Made by a program: the position numbers and the translations under genes | Shown here: positions 24,940 through 35,707 of the stretch, one piece after another | How positions within the stretch are numbered: the stretch's first letter is position 1 | Layout of the letters: every line of letters starts with the position of its first letter | DNA from: Neopestalotiopsis rosae | Lineage: Eukaryota > Ascomycota > Sordariomycetes > Amphisphaeriales > Sporocadaceae | DNA: 64,000 bases | Reading direction: 5' to 3' | Assembly: GCA_023078685.1 (NCBI GenBank) | Contig: JALGAS010000008.1 | Location: 992,001 to 1,056,000, forward strand | The notes under the pieces: generated by a model | Told to the model about the DNA's origin: nothing | Databases searched by the model: none | What the model saw: only the letters and a program-made list of their open reading frames with translations

Positions 24940-25776
24940 TCTGGAGATGTCTTCGAGTTTGGCAAATATTAGTGAAGATGGAAATCACAAGAGATGACAG
25001 CTTTCACGTGGAGTAAAGGACAAGATTCGAGAAAAGACCAAGAGACCGCCTGAATCTCCCCTTGTCTGCTTGATACTCAAATAGAAGGACTGTGGGGATC
25101 GCGTCTGATTTAGTGTTCTGGGTGGCTTCGGGATGTCGTCGCGGGATATGATCCGTTTGCGGGGTACCAGCATTACACTTTGCATTTAGGTCGTGTTCCG
25201 GCAGTTTTCAGTGGTCAATCGAGTCCCTAGTTCCGTATAACCGTACTTCGTTCATACACTAATCCAATTGCCATCAACGGATTGCTGTACAAGCAGCACA
25301 GGACCCTGACCTTGAGGCTACCTAGGTAGGGATCCCCGTCTGCCTGGCAGGGGATCGGCGCTCCAAGCTCGCCTGCGAATCAGGATCCGTCGAAAAGTCC
25401 GAATAGAAAAGGGCCGCTGACATAATTATATGGAGATGTCTCGGTATTCCACTTTCTAGCCGGACTTATCGGACATGAGGTAATCTAGAGATTCAAGGAC
25501 CAAAAGTATAAGCATTTGTCACTTTAGACAATTTACATTCTTGCTTGCCCTACAACGTGACTTCCAAAGAATTAAACCATAGAGTATTCGAGCCGAGACC
25601 GTGTGTTTCACAAACAATATCTGCATATTTACTATTGATGCTTCATCTACAAGAGTGAGCGAGTGGCTAGTTGTGACGATTGAGTGCTTCGCTCATTTAC
25701 AAACCGCAATGAGCCTGCCGGATAACTTATAATACAAGAACAGCAATTACCTAATGCAGCATTCTCCGTCATCCGA
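24940..25776. other. Intergenic: regulator promoter and P450 3' flank
   Basis: Upstream region of the Zn2Cys6 gene and downstream region of the P450 gene. I find no CCGCGG site in it, so self-regulation through that motif is not suggested. No gene seen. Confidence 0.55.
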
Positions 25777-27495
25777 TTACTCTCCTCTGTCGATAATCTT
25801 GACCTGGATCTGCTGCTTGACAAACCAACCACTGCTTGTCTTCCACTCCGTGTCACCTGCTGGAACAAAATCAAATCTCCGCACGAGTTGCGGGAGGAGT
25901 TTGGACATTTCGAGCATGGAAATATTCTTTCCAATACAGGTTCTCGCACCGGCGCCAAACTGTAGGAACGTGTCAGTCGCAGCCACGTAAACATTGTGGA
26001 GATGGGCGTTTTCCCCAGTGGGAGCATGAATTACTTACAGCCAAAAAGTGCTGATCCAAAACGGCGACTTCTTCTTTGCTCACCAGCCAACGTTCCGGTC
26101 GAAACTCTTTTACATCTTTACCCCAGATGCTCTCGTTGCCGTGGATCGTGTAGGCATTGATGCCCACCACAGTCTACATGGCAATCATTGCGTGTTAGTG
26201 GAAATGCCAGCAGCACAACAGGGTCGGGAAAGTTGAATATAACAGAAACTTACGCCTTCGGGAAAATGTCGCCCAGCGAGCTGTGCGCCGCCTTCGGGCA
26301 CCACTCTGCTCAGAATCTGACCCACGGCGGCGTGGAGTCGCAGAGCCTCCTTTATAGTAGCCTGCAGATAAGGGAGCTTCTGTCCCTGCTGAAAAGTGAC
26401 GGGATCCGAGAGATTTCCCTCCCGCTTAGCCGTCTCGATTTCGTCGCGGAGCTTCTGCAGACACCTTGGGTGCTTCATGAGGAAGTAGATAATGGCCGTC
26501 ATGCTGATGCCCGTGGTGTCGGAGCCGGCGCCAATGTTGGACCCGAGGACGTTGTTGATGGTGAACTGGTCGACCTTGCCCTCCTTGTTCAGCTCGACGC
26601 ACTTTTGCAGAAAGTCCTTGCGGTCGTCGGGCCCCTCGCCCGCCTCCATCCTCGCGCCGATCTCCCTCAGGATCACGCGCTGCGTGTCTTTCCAGTGGCT
26701 CGGGATCGGCAGGACGTGCTGGAGCCAAAAGTACCACGGGTTCAGCTCGGGCACCAGGCCCACCATGGAGCCGTAGGAGATGGACGAGACGTGGATCGCG
26801 TGGAGGAGGGCGTCCTTGTCGTAGCCGGCCTCGACCAGGCCAAAGGAGCGCCCCAGGGTGATCTCGCCGATGACGTCGAAGGCGTAGAACTGCATCCACG
26901 AGAAGAGGTCAAAGTCGCGGCCGGCCCGGGCGTGTCCGGCTAGCGCGTCCATGAACTCTCCGTTGACCTTGTCGACAAAGGGCTCGTAGGACACGAGGGA
27001 GCTCATGGCGTACATGTTGGACGTCTTTCGGCGCTCGAGGGCGTGCTTGGCGTTGTTCGTCTCGGAGAAGACGTCGGCGTGGGCCATCATTGGTGCGCCA
27101 AAGGGCTTATAGTAGTCGGACTTGCTAAACTTGGAACCGGCGCCGTAAATGGTACGGATTGCTGCCGGATCGCTGATGCTATATCGGTTCGGTGCCAGTC
27201 GGACGATTGGGCCTAGGAAGGAGATCATGTCAGTATAAGACGCACGTATTGAGACGGAATCGAGAAGACTAGGTGTACCATATTTATTGTGCAGGGCGAC
27301 TGTGACATGCTCTAACTGGCCTTCCCAATTCTTGTACAGCTCCCACAGCCGAGTATAACGGGCAAGCGCTGGTCCTGGGACATTGCGTAGAGGATCGAAA
27401 ACAGCCCTGAGCACCTTGTATAGTATTAGAAGAGTGATTGATGCGCCAATAACGATTGGCCATTTATATGGCGAGGATGCAAGCAGCGAAAGCAT
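25777..27495 (-). CDS. Cytochrome P450, pisatin demethylase-like
   Basis: ER-anchored haem monooxygenase. Exons 27495-27279, 27212-26254, 26173-26039 and 25959-25777 give 497 aa. An N-terminal membrane anchor covers about residues 10-32, followed by the proline hinge NVPGPALARY. The I-helix oxygen-binding motif GAGSDTT is at 300-306, the K-helix KEALRL follows, then FRPERW, and the haem-binding loop FGAGARTCIG at 438-447 with Cys445. The sequence from the hinge to KYGPIVRLAPNRYSISD is close in character to the pisatin demethylase group of fungal P450s that O-demethylate or hydroxylate plant aromatics. Intron 1 (66 nt) keeps frame if retained; its removal restores the conserved KYGPIVRL. Two CCGCGG motifs lie 163 and 256 nt upstream of the ATG. 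Confidence 0.9.
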
Positions 27496-28207
27496 TATAC
27501 AGAATCTTCAAGTTTCAGTGTCAATGATCTCAACAAAACAAGTAAGATGATGCAAACGTGCCGTGAACTTCTCCATCAGCTATTTACCTTTTTGCGAATA
27601 TCCTGCAGCCCTATGGATCGTACGTTGTTCCCGAGCATCCATCATATTTTTTGCCTTCCGCGGTATGGTCTATCCACTGAGTACGGGGTGGGACCTCACT
27701 ATAGAGACCGTTCCGCTTTGTATTCCTGCCCTATTATATTTCCGCCCATTCCGCGGGAGCTACTATCGCGCTATGACACACACGCGGAGCTTCGCAGAAT
27801 TGTCAATTTGCCGACACTTTCAACGAAATATTGCGAAATATAGCACAAGTCCCGGAATACTGATTGATGAATTGAGGTATGGCCTGGTGGAGGATCAGAA
27901 GAAACGTCACGACTCGTTCGGGTGGTGTAATGTTCTAGTTTTGATCCCACTAATTCTAAATCGAGTCGAATAGAGGCATCTTTCGGATTTTGAGCGACGA
28001 ATCCGATTAGTATAATACATCGGCTCATAGAAACAGAAAAGAAAACAACTGAAATGGCACGCCATCAAGGTTTTTGTGTTTATTCTTTTGGTGATAGCAA
28101 TGTCAAACTATGTTCATTGTTTTACACGAGCTAAAGTATTTCAATGAGAATATCAATTCTGTTGAATCTGTAGACTAGATATCATGAAAGTACACTTGAG
28201 GTCACAT
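27496..28207 (-). promoter_or_regulatory. P450 promoter and oxygenase 3' flank
   Basis: Contains two CCGCGG motifs, TTCCGCGGTA at 27656-27665 and ATTCCGCGGGA at 27748-27758, both in the P450 upstream region. They share the TTCCGCGG half of the palindrome found in other island promoters but are imperfect on the right side. Confidence 0.5.
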
Positions 28208-29830
28208 CTACGGGAGCTTAACCAGTTGTGAGTACTTTGTAGTAGCCGTGACATCCTCGACAGGACTCGTCAACATGGGCAGAGGGGTCTCGGGGTGTGG
28301 GTTGGGCACCCAATTGCCGTGGACCTGGTTCTTGGTCGGAAAAGGCAGCAGCGCAATCGCGACGGGCATGGAAAAGTCGCGCGTGTCGAGGATGACCAGC
28401 TCCGCCTTGGGCGACGAGTCCCGCTGGGTGTAGAAGATGACCCAGCCGTCGCCCTCGTCGCAGTCCGGGCCGCGGGGGATGTAGGCCGGCTCGGCGACGC
28501 TGCCGTCGCGCGGGGCGCGGAACACGGACTGCGCGCCCGTCTCCGTGTCGAGGCGGATGATGGCGTTGAAGCGCGGCTGCACGCCGACCTCCTCGGGCAC
28601 CAGCATGGCCGTCAGGTACACGACCCTGGTCTTGCGGCCCGTCCGCCGCTCGTCAAAGATGGGGAAGTCAAATGTGCCCTTCGCCAGCGTCTCGGGCGGC
28701 GGCAGCGCCGTGCCATCGGGCTGCGACAGGTCAATGGTCCAGCGCTTCCAGTCGCCCGTCGGCTGTCCCTCGGGACCCTTGTAGTCCTTTGGGTTCCAAA
28801 AGTTGAAGACGTTGAACGTGACAAAGTGGCTCTCGAGCTTGAGGATGCCGCCTTCTTCTTCCCACGCGTTACCGCAGTGGATGATGAGGCCGTGGGGGGC
28901 AGTGTATTTACGGAACTCGCCCGCCTTCCAGTCTGGATGGCCTGGTGCATTTGCGTAGCGGGGAGTGACTAGGAACTCGGACGGCTGGCCCGGAATAAAC
29001 TTCCAGTAGTCGCCGCCAGCCTTCATGATCTCGTCGGAATTGACCCCGAATGGCATGTTGGAGAGTATGATCCAGTTGTCGGTAATCCAGCCGTCGTGGG
29101 GCCAACCCGCCTTGTCCTGCTGAAACCAGTGCTCATTGGAAATACGCCCCTCTGGATCAATCGAGTAGGTGCAAATATCTCTGGTGCTGAGACCCTTGGC
29201 AGAATAGCTCCAGGTGACGAGCTCGTTTTTGTGCGGGTCAACCTTGGGATGAGCCGCAAAGGTCTTTGCGGCCACCTGGCCACCATATGGATCAGCGCCT
29301 CTGGTCTCGAGCGTGTCCGGATCCAGAGCGTACGGCAAGCCCCTCTCGGCCAGTGCAAGGACGTTGCCGCCCCAGTAAATGATGTTGGTGTTGCCAGTGG
29401 TGTCGTTGGCGAGCCGCACGCATGGGTGGTTGTCGTAAGGGTTCCTGTAGCGGCCAAAGAGGCGGCGGCCGGCTTTGCGCTCCAGGAGCCACCGCTCAGT
29501 GTGGACGTACTTGATCTTCATGGACATCTTGCCGTCCTGGATTCGAAAGGCGCAGACATGCCCATCGCCGTCGACAAAGGGGATGCCCTCCTGGGGGCAA
29601 AAGTGAGGGTCTACCAAGATGCGATACCACGTTCCGCTGATTTCCTTGGGGATATCGCCAAAAACAATAACCTCATCTAGTTCGCATTCGAACCGACCTT
29701 GAGGCAAGGTATCGATGGGATGATAGTAGTGCTCCCATGGCGAGGTGAGCCCAAAGCGGCGGTCACTCTCGCCCTTATCAGCCGGAACTTTGAGAACAGT
29801 TTGCGCCACCTCTGACCCTAGCGTAGCCAT
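28208..29830 (-). CDS. Carotenoid/stilbene cleavage oxygenase (RPE65 family)
   Basis: Non-haem iron dioxygenase that cuts C=C bonds of carotenoids, apocarotenoids or stilbenoids to give two aldehydes or ketones. It is intronless, 540 aa from the ATG at 29830 (context AACACAATGGCT); a longer frame would need a TTG start. All four iron-binding His of the family are present: His194 (FAAHPKVDP), His245 (WPHDGWITDN), His318 (LIIHCGNAWEE) and His504 (QVHGNW). From memory of the lignostilbene-type enzymes, a Lys that holds the phenol group is expected near the LAL(K)E stretch; here it reads LALAE, so a 4-hydroxystilbene substrate is uncertain. Two CCGCGGAA motifs lie 165-195 nt upstream. Confidence 0.9.
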   Translation of the reverse strand: MATLGSEVAQTVLKVPADKGESDRRFGLTSPWEHYYHPIDTLPQGRFECELDEVIVFGDIPKEISGTWYRILVDPHFCPQEGIPFVDGDGHVCAFRIQDGKMSMKIKYVHTERWLLERKAGRRLFGRYRNPYDNHPCVRLANDTTGNTNIIYWGGNVLALAERGLPYALDPDTLETRGADPYGGQVAAKTFAAHPKVDPHKNELVTWSYSAKGLSTRDICTYSIDPEGRISNEHWFQQDKAGWPHDGWITDNWIILSNMPFGVNSDEIMKAGGDYWKFIPGQPSEFLVTPRYANAPGHPDWKAGEFRKYTAPHGLIIHCGNAWEEEGGILKLESHFVTFNVFNFWNPKDYKGPEGQPTGDWKRWTIDLSQPDGTALPPPETLAKGTFDFPIFDERRTGRKTRVVYLTAMLVPEEVGVQPRFNAIIRLDTETGAQSVFRAPRDGSVAEPAYIPRGPDCDEGDGWVIFYTQRDSSPKAELVILDTRDFSMPVAIALLPFPTKNQVHGNWVPNPHPETPLPMLTSPVEDVTATTKYSQLVKLP

Positions 29831-30440
29831 TGTGTTATGATATTTCAATCACTAGTAAATCCGGGGTATATCTTTTGTGGATGCAAGCGTATAGGATGAG
29901 CTTAACCTTCCATCTATCTTATCACTATAACCCAGAAGATAGAGAGCTGCGCATATATCTTGACTCTGTATTACAATAACGAACCTGCTTGCTGAACCGC
30001 GGAAAATACGGAATTGAAGATGCTCCGCGGAAGCTACTTGCTCCTGAAACTGATGAGCCTACCTCGCATATGCAAACGACCGGAATGTGGAGGAAAATGT
30101 ATCACCTGGGGTAAATCCGGGGTAATAGCTTGGCCGTTCCACTTTCGAACGGAGCGTGATCCTAGTGGTACGTTTGGATGTGAACAGAGAGTTGAGTGTT
30201 TACGTCCTTAGCTGGTACTCTCAGTCTAAACCTGCCTCGGTCAGAGATGAACATGAGGACCATTGTCTTATTTTGTTTGGACTTGGTTACACCTGATTTG
30301 GCATTTCGCATTTTGCCTCAAGACACACATGTTCACTGTCGAGTCGAATGCTTTCACCATAATGGTACTTGAAGCTATAGTCACTGGGTACAAGACAAGA
30401 AGTCCATATAGTACGATCTGTGCTTGATGAAAGCCTATCT
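29831..30440 (-). promoter_or_regulatory. Oxygenase promoter with two CCGCGGAA sites
   Basis: AACCGCGGAAAA at 29995-30006 and CTCCGCGGAAGC at 30023-30034 lie 28 bases apart, centre to centre. The second contains the full TCCGCGGA. The rest is the 3' flank of the hydrolase gene and shows nothing else. Confidence 0.6.
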
Positions 30441-31518
30441 CTACAAATGTTGCGCTAGAAAGTCTATTCCTTTCTGGATGGGCGCAAAGGCAGCATCATC
30501 ACGCGCGAGTCTAGCATCGAAACCATGGGCAGCGCCTTCAACGAGATACAGCTCCGTCTTGACTCCATTCTTTTGTAGGTCCGCGTGAGCCCATTTGGCA
30601 AACTTTGCATCCACCACCACATCCGCCGTACCTTGGACAAAAACGGTGGGCGGAAAGTCGGGCCGCTTGAACAACTTTTCAGGGTCCACCAGATCGTACT
30701 CGTCGTCGGAGATGATTTTATCAAATTGAATACCCTTTCGAACCGACGTGATGAGATAGGCCGAGCGAGGCGTGCTCAGATCGGGGCCGTTGGGGCCAAA
30801 GGGAGGCGGCGCAGCGGTCGGAGGTGGGAATTCCTCAAAGACCTTTTCAACAAATTCGGCCGGTGGCGGCGCGGGCGCATTTGGAGGACCGCCGCTGACG
30901 CCGCTGTGGTAGAATGGGTCGCGGAGATACTTGAAACCAAACAGGTCAAGAATCGCCTTTGGCGGGTGCGTACGGGAAGCCTAGAATGCGCAAGATGCCC
31001 CTTAATCATCCCGATTCTCACACTAGAAGAAACTCACGAATCAACTTACCATCAACAGCGCGAGACCACCACCACACGAGTGACCGAGAGTGACAATGTT
31101 CTTTCCATTGACCTGGATGCCATGATCCTTCTGGAGAAGTGCTGGAAGCTCGTTCTGCGCCCATTCGTAGGCGGCCACCGAGTCAGCGACTGGACCGTCC
31201 ACCACGGAAATGGTGGGACAAAGACGGTAATCGGAAGTTACGGCGATGAATCCAGCTTGGTGCAAAGCCTCTATAGACGCCGCCGGAAGCATTCCCCGGC
31301 TGCCGACGACATAGCCGCCGCCGTGAAAGTACAGTGCTGTGCAGAAGCAAGTTAGTCTGGCGCTCACTCGGACAGCTCCGTTCTCTTCTGTTCTATCGAG
31401 ATTGCATACCGATTCCCTTGATTGAGCTGGTGTCCTTGGGCAGGTGTACGGTAGCTGTCAGGTTCACTGCCTGGCTGTCGTACTTGGCGACCTTGAAGAC
31501 ATAGTCAATGCTCGCCAT
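30441..31518 (-). CDS. HSL-type alpha/beta hydrolase
   Basis: Cytosolic-type serine hydrolase of the alpha/beta hydrolase-3 (hormone-sensitive lipase) group. Exons 31518-31410, 31336-31050 and 30980-30441 give 311 aa. Intron 1 splits a codon as G|CA (KGIALYFHGGGY). The oxyanion loop HGGG is at 41-44, the nucleophile elbow LGHSCGG has Ser123, the acid is Asp252 in GTADVVVD and the base is His284 in AAHGFD. A Pro/Ala-rich loop (about residues 155-185) is an insertion in the cap region. No signal peptide is seen. The gene diverges from the ThDP enzyme, and the two share a 586-bp promoter with a perfect TTCCGCGGAA palindrome. The likely role is cleaving an ester or lactone in the same pathway; the substrate is unknown. 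Confidence 0.88.
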
Positions 31519-32104
31519 GATGTCGTGGAAGAATTCCTCTGATGGTGCTTCAAATTTTTGTGAAAATGGCCTTGTTGGGTCAATAAAACGCTATATCAAT
31601 GAACGCAGAAATCATATGACGCAGACGGAAATTCGACTACTCGCAATGCTGATGCTCGAGAGTATTCCTGTCATGGAGAAATGCACTTATAGCACTTATC
31701 CCCGTACAGACGCTATACTATGTACTACTAGCGGCTGCAGGGGTCACTAATTCCGCGGAACCGAATATTGCCAATGCGAACCCCCGATGCTATGGACAGG
31801 AGCTTGAACATGATTGAAGAAAAGGGCCGGCACTAAATCTAGTCACGTCACGGCAAAATTGGGGTTATTCGGAATCGCAGCAGGTGGAGCGACTATTGTG
31901 ACGGGAATATAATTGCCGCTGATGTGAGCCGGGGGCCCCATCCTTTTCCCCGCAAGATAGGTACTTTGTCCAGCTGTTTGACTAGGTCAGTAGGAATGAG
32001 GAGAGCTCTTCTGTTTAAAACTCTTGAGAAAGACAAAAGGAGGATTGTTTTGAAACTTTCGGTGCTCAGTCTTCAGTAATATTGTATTTGATCTACTAAG
32101 AAAG
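31519..32104. promoter_or_regulatory. Bidirectional promoter, hydrolase / ThDP enzyme
   Basis: A 586-bp spacer between divergent ATGs. It contains TTCCGCGGAA at 31751-31760, a perfect 10-bp palindrome, 233 nt from the hydrolase ATG and 345 nt from the ThDP start codon. Confidence 0.65.
31751..31760. promoter_or_regulatory. TTCCGCGGAA palindrome (Pdr1/Pdr3-type site)
   Basis: Everted CCG/CGG triplets with no spacer, flanked by TT/AA. The core TCCGCGGA is identical to the site bound by the Zn2Cys6 factors Pdr1/Pdr3 in yeast. It is the only perfect 10-mer copy I find in the window. Confidence 0.6.
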
Positions 32105-34056
32105 ATGTGAGAGGAATCCGTGTCGATTACCACGAGCTACGCGCTAATAATGACTACAGGGGGGAGTATACAGCATCGTCTGCCTTTTTCGAGGCACTAT
32201 GGGATGTATGTCGCAATTGAGAAATCCTCACAATCTTTGGATTCGGGATGACTTACCAGATCACAGGCCGGTGTACGATACTGTTTCGTAAATCTGGGGT
32301 CAGATCATCCTAGCATGATAGAAGCCATGGTCAAAGGACAGCGCGACAGGCGAGACAGCTTTCCCAAGTTCATCACTTGCCCGAGCGAGATGGTGGCCTT
32401 GTCCATGGCAGACGGCTACGCTCGCGTCACTGGGCAACCTCAGGCGGTCATTGTGCACGTGGACGTTGGCACTCAGGCCCTGGGGTGTGCCGTACACAAT
32501 GCCAGTGTCGGTCGCGCGCCGGTACTCATCTTTGCCGGCCTGTCCCCGGTCACGCTGGAAGGCGAGTATCGAGGCAGCCGGACCGAGTTCATTCACTGGC
32601 TGCAAGATGTCCCGGACCAGAAAGCCATTGTGTCGCAGTACTGTCGCTATGCCGCCGAGCTGAAAAAGGGCAAGAACATCAAACAGATGGTGAACCGGGC
32701 GTTGAGCTTTGCCACGAGCGAGCCTCGAGGCCCGGTCTACTTGCAGGGAGCGCGAGAGGTCATGGAAGAGGTCATTGAACCGTACAAGATCCGGCAAGAG
32801 GTCTGGACCCCCGTGGAGCTTGGTGGACTTATGCCAAAGCAACTGGACACCATTACCCAAGCCTTGGTCTCCGCTCGGGAGCCTCTCATCATTACGGGAT
32901 ATAGCGGACGAGATACCGCGGTAGTCCCCTTGTTCACGGAGTTGGCAAACATTGTCAAGGGTCTGCGTGTGCTCGATACCATGGGCTCAGATCTCTCTTT
33001 CCCTGCGGACCATCCCGGCTGGCTGAGCGTCCGGTACGGATCGGACGAGGCCATTCGCACAGCCGATGTCATACTGGTCGTCGATTGTGATGTCCCATGG
33101 ATCTATACTCAGTGTAAACCGGCGGAAGACTGCAAGATTATCCACTTTGACGTCGATCCTCTGAAACAACAAATGCCTCTCTTCTACATTGATGCGATAC
33201 TGCGGTGTCGTGTCAACACCGCATTTGCCCTCAGCCAGATTGTCAGCTATCTGAAAACGGACTTGTCGGCCCAAATCAATGCCAATCAGGAGCATTTCAA
33301 TAGTCGCTGGTCGACGTTACAAGCATCATACGACCAAAAGTTGAAGACGATAACTTCGCAAGCCGAGCCCAAGTCGGACGGCTCGCTGAGTTGTGGCTAT
33401 CTGATCTCGCAAATCCGGAAGGCGTGCCCTGGAGACACCACTTGGGTTATTGAAGCCGTCACCAACACGTTCACGGTGGCCGATCAGATCCAAGCCACTC
33501 TGCCAGGCAGCATCTTCAGCTCAGGCGCAGGCGGCCTCGGCTGGTCTGGCGGTGCGGCACTGGGCATCAAGCTGGCCACCAACGACCTGAATGGAGGCAA
33601 AGGAAAGTTCGTTTGCCAAATCATTGGCGATGGTTGCTTCCTCTTCTCCGTTCCCGCCAGCGTGTACTGGATTGCGCAGAGATATGAAATACCCGTGCTC
33701 ACGATCGTGTTGAACAACAACGGTAAGTCAAGAATGAAGAATTCCACCACAACAACAATGTTATGATGAAGAAAAATTGAGCTGACTGGCAAAATCATTG
33801 TATAGGCTGGAACGCGCCGCGCAAGTCTCTACTTCTAGTCCACCCTGACGGACTAGGATCCAAGGTCAGCAACGAAGAGCTCAACATTTCATTTGCGCCC
33901 AACCCCGATTACGCCACCATTGCCAAAGGTGCTTCGGGAGGGAAATGCTGGGCGGAGCGAGCCGAAACTGCGGACGAATTGGCACGATTGCTTCCGGCGG
34001 CCGTTGAAGCTGTAAAAGGTGGCGTTTCTGCCATATTGGATGCCCGCATAGTATAG
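32105..34056 (+). CDS. ThDP-dependent decarboxylase/lyase (acetolactate synthase/benzoylformate decarboxylase-like)
   Basis: Thiamine-diphosphate enzyme that makes or breaks C-C bonds next to a carbonyl. Proposed exons are 32105-32106, 32160-32205, 32267-33722 and 33806-34056 (584 aa). The start codon is split, AT|G, by a 53-nt intron; this gives MGEYTASSAFFEALWD, which joins exon 3 AGVRYCFVNLGSDHPS, the conserved start of the PYR domain. Starting at the in-frame ATG 32315 would delete it. The catalytic Glu57 sits in CPSEMVALSMADGYARVTG. The middle domain follows, and the Mg/ThDP motif runs from GDG (470-472) to NNN (499-501). No mitochondrial presequence is seen, so it is unlikely to be the housekeeping acetolactate synthase. 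In this context it may carry out ligation or cleavage of an aromatic aldehyde or 2-keto acid; this is inference. Confidence 0.87.
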
Positions 34057-34897
34057 CTGGGCAGCGCGGTACCAATTGTTCAATGCTCATGTAGTAAATA
34101 GAGATCTTAAACAGATGACCAGAGGCCAAATTCGCTGGATGCTTTCCGTAAAGCACGAGAGCTTAGCACTACTAATTTCGAAATCTCAGTGATAAGAAGA
34201 TATCGTCTACCACCCAGGCGCCGCGCAATGGCAAGAAAACCACCCTGTAGCCCAACTTATGGTGGTTATCGATGGCATCATAATCAGGCTTAATTCTGAA
34301 GGGTGTTAAAATGATGGCTACTTCAACCATAACAGAAGGGAGAGCTTCAAAGCTGTCGATAACATGCCGGATCCCAACGCTAAGGATAGTAATATGGAAC
34401 TTTTAATTTGAAACCGAGACCGAGACCGAGCAAAGACGTTTACACCCTTAGCGTCGTCGCCACTAAAGGCACTCAATGCTTATAAGGTATAGGGATCAAG
34501 CTCCATCTTTCCGCATATTAGTAGGGACTTCCGTGCAAAGCAAAGTCCAACCTGACCTATCAAGGGCTTTCGCGAATACGACAATGATGACTCGCAATAC
34601 GATAAATAAGGGACCGACTCCATCTCGGCTTGATACCAGTTTCACTCTCAGCGGCCTGCGCCAGTCATCCACCATTGAGGTTCCTGGCTGGGGGGAAAGG
34701 AGCGTGCATCGTGTATATCGAAACATTGAAATATTTAAACCAAGTACGACTTGTCTTAGATGATTTGTTGAACCCTCAGTTTTCCATGTGTTATTACGCC
34801 ACTTTACATGCCAGTCTGAGTGCAGCATGAAATCGAAATCATCTGCTTTAAACAATCTCTGAGCACTTTATTGGGTGTACATCGCATTCTGTCACTC
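34057..34897. other. Intergenic: ThDP gene 3' flank and SDR promoter
   Basis: Holds a short GAGACC-type repeat (CCGAGACCGAGACCGAGC, near 34413-34430). No CCGCGG motif and no coding signal. Confidence 0.55.
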
Positions 34898-35707
34898 ATG
34901 ACGTCCCGAGCTCTCCACGCCACAACTGTTCTCGTTACTGGCGGAGCTGGCGGCCTGGGAAAAGCCATCGCGACGGCGTATCTGGAACAGGGTGCCAATG
35001 TTGCAGTGTGCGCTCGCAACGAAGACCGTCTCAATGCCGTGCGGCAGGAGTTTGAGTCGACGGGGCGCTTTCTGGCGCTCAAGGCGGACATCACGAACGA
35101 AACTGCCGTGCAGTCCCTGGTAGCAGAGATTGTTTCCAAATTCGGCCGTTTAGGTATCCTCGTCAACAACGCCGGCATTATTGACCGGTTCGACCCCGTG
35201 GGCGAACTGTCAAAGGAGAACTGGGACAAGATCCTTGGCGTCAACCTGACGGGAAGCTTCCTGTGCATGAAGACCGCGGTGCAGCAGATGCAGAAGCAGC
35301 AGCAGCAGGAGCCGGCCCCAGCGCGCCGCGGCGGGACCATTATCCAGATCGGCAGCGGCTCCTCGACGCTCGGCTTCTGTTCCGGCGCCGCGTACACGGT
35401 CTCGAAACACGGCGTGGCGGCGCTGGTCAAGAACACCGCCGGCTTCTACGGAGACGAGGGCATCTACACAATCGGGGTGATGCTCGGTGGCATGGTCGAC
35501 ACAAACATTCGCGAGGGGCTGGTCGCTCTGGGAGGGCCAAACCGCGAGGCGTACGCAAAAGTATCTGCCACCAACAAGTTCAGGATGGAGGATGCGGTTC
35601 GGTTGCAGGATGTTGCAAAGTACTGTGTATTTCTTGCGGACAAGAATATTGCGGCCTCACTCAATGGAAGCTGTGTGCCTTTTAGCAAGAATTGGCCCAA
35701 GGCATAG
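34898..35707 (+). CDS. Short-chain dehydrogenase/reductase (classical SDR)
   Basis: NAD(P)-dependent alcohol/ketone oxidoreductase with a Rossmann fold. Intronless, 269 aa from the ATG at 34898 (MTSRALHATTVLV); a 26-residue longer frame from 34820 lacks family-like sequence. The cofactor motif TGGAGGLG is at 14-21, NNAG at 90-93, a catalytic Ser within IGSGSS (151-156), and YxxxK as Tyr166/Lys170. A Gln/Pro-rich insertion (about 133-145, QKQQQQEPAPARR) sits just before the catalytic strand and is unusual. After Tyr-Lys, the substrate loop reads GVMLGGMVDTNI, in place of the usual PG motif. It lies head-to-tail with the aldo-keto reductase and probably interconverts a carbonyl and an alcohol made by island enzymes. 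Confidence 0.92.
   Translation: MTSRALHATTVLVTGGAGGLGKAIATAYLEQGANVAVCARNEDRLNAVRQEFESTGRFLALKADITNETAVQSLVAEIVSKFGRLGILVNNAGIIDRFDPVGELSKENWDKILGVNLTGSFLCMKTAVQQMQKQQQQEPAPARRGGTIIQIGSGSSTLGFCSGAAYTVSKHGVAALVKNTAGFYGDEGIYTIGVMLGGMVDTNIREGLVALGGPNREAYAKVSATNKFRMEDAVRLQDVAKYCVFLADKNIAASLNGSCVPFSKNWPKA

Noticed and set aside
26188..26943. 251-aa plus ORF opposite the P450
   Set aside because: Shadow of the P450 exon on the minus strand; no domain.
28295..28972. 225-aa plus ORF opposite the oxygenase gene
   Set aside because: Antisense shadow of a GC-rich exon; the minus strand carries all four iron His motifs.
32315..33766. ATG at 32315 as the start of the ThDP enzyme
   Set aside because: It would cut off the conserved YTASSAFFEALWDAGVRY segment at the start of the PYR domain.
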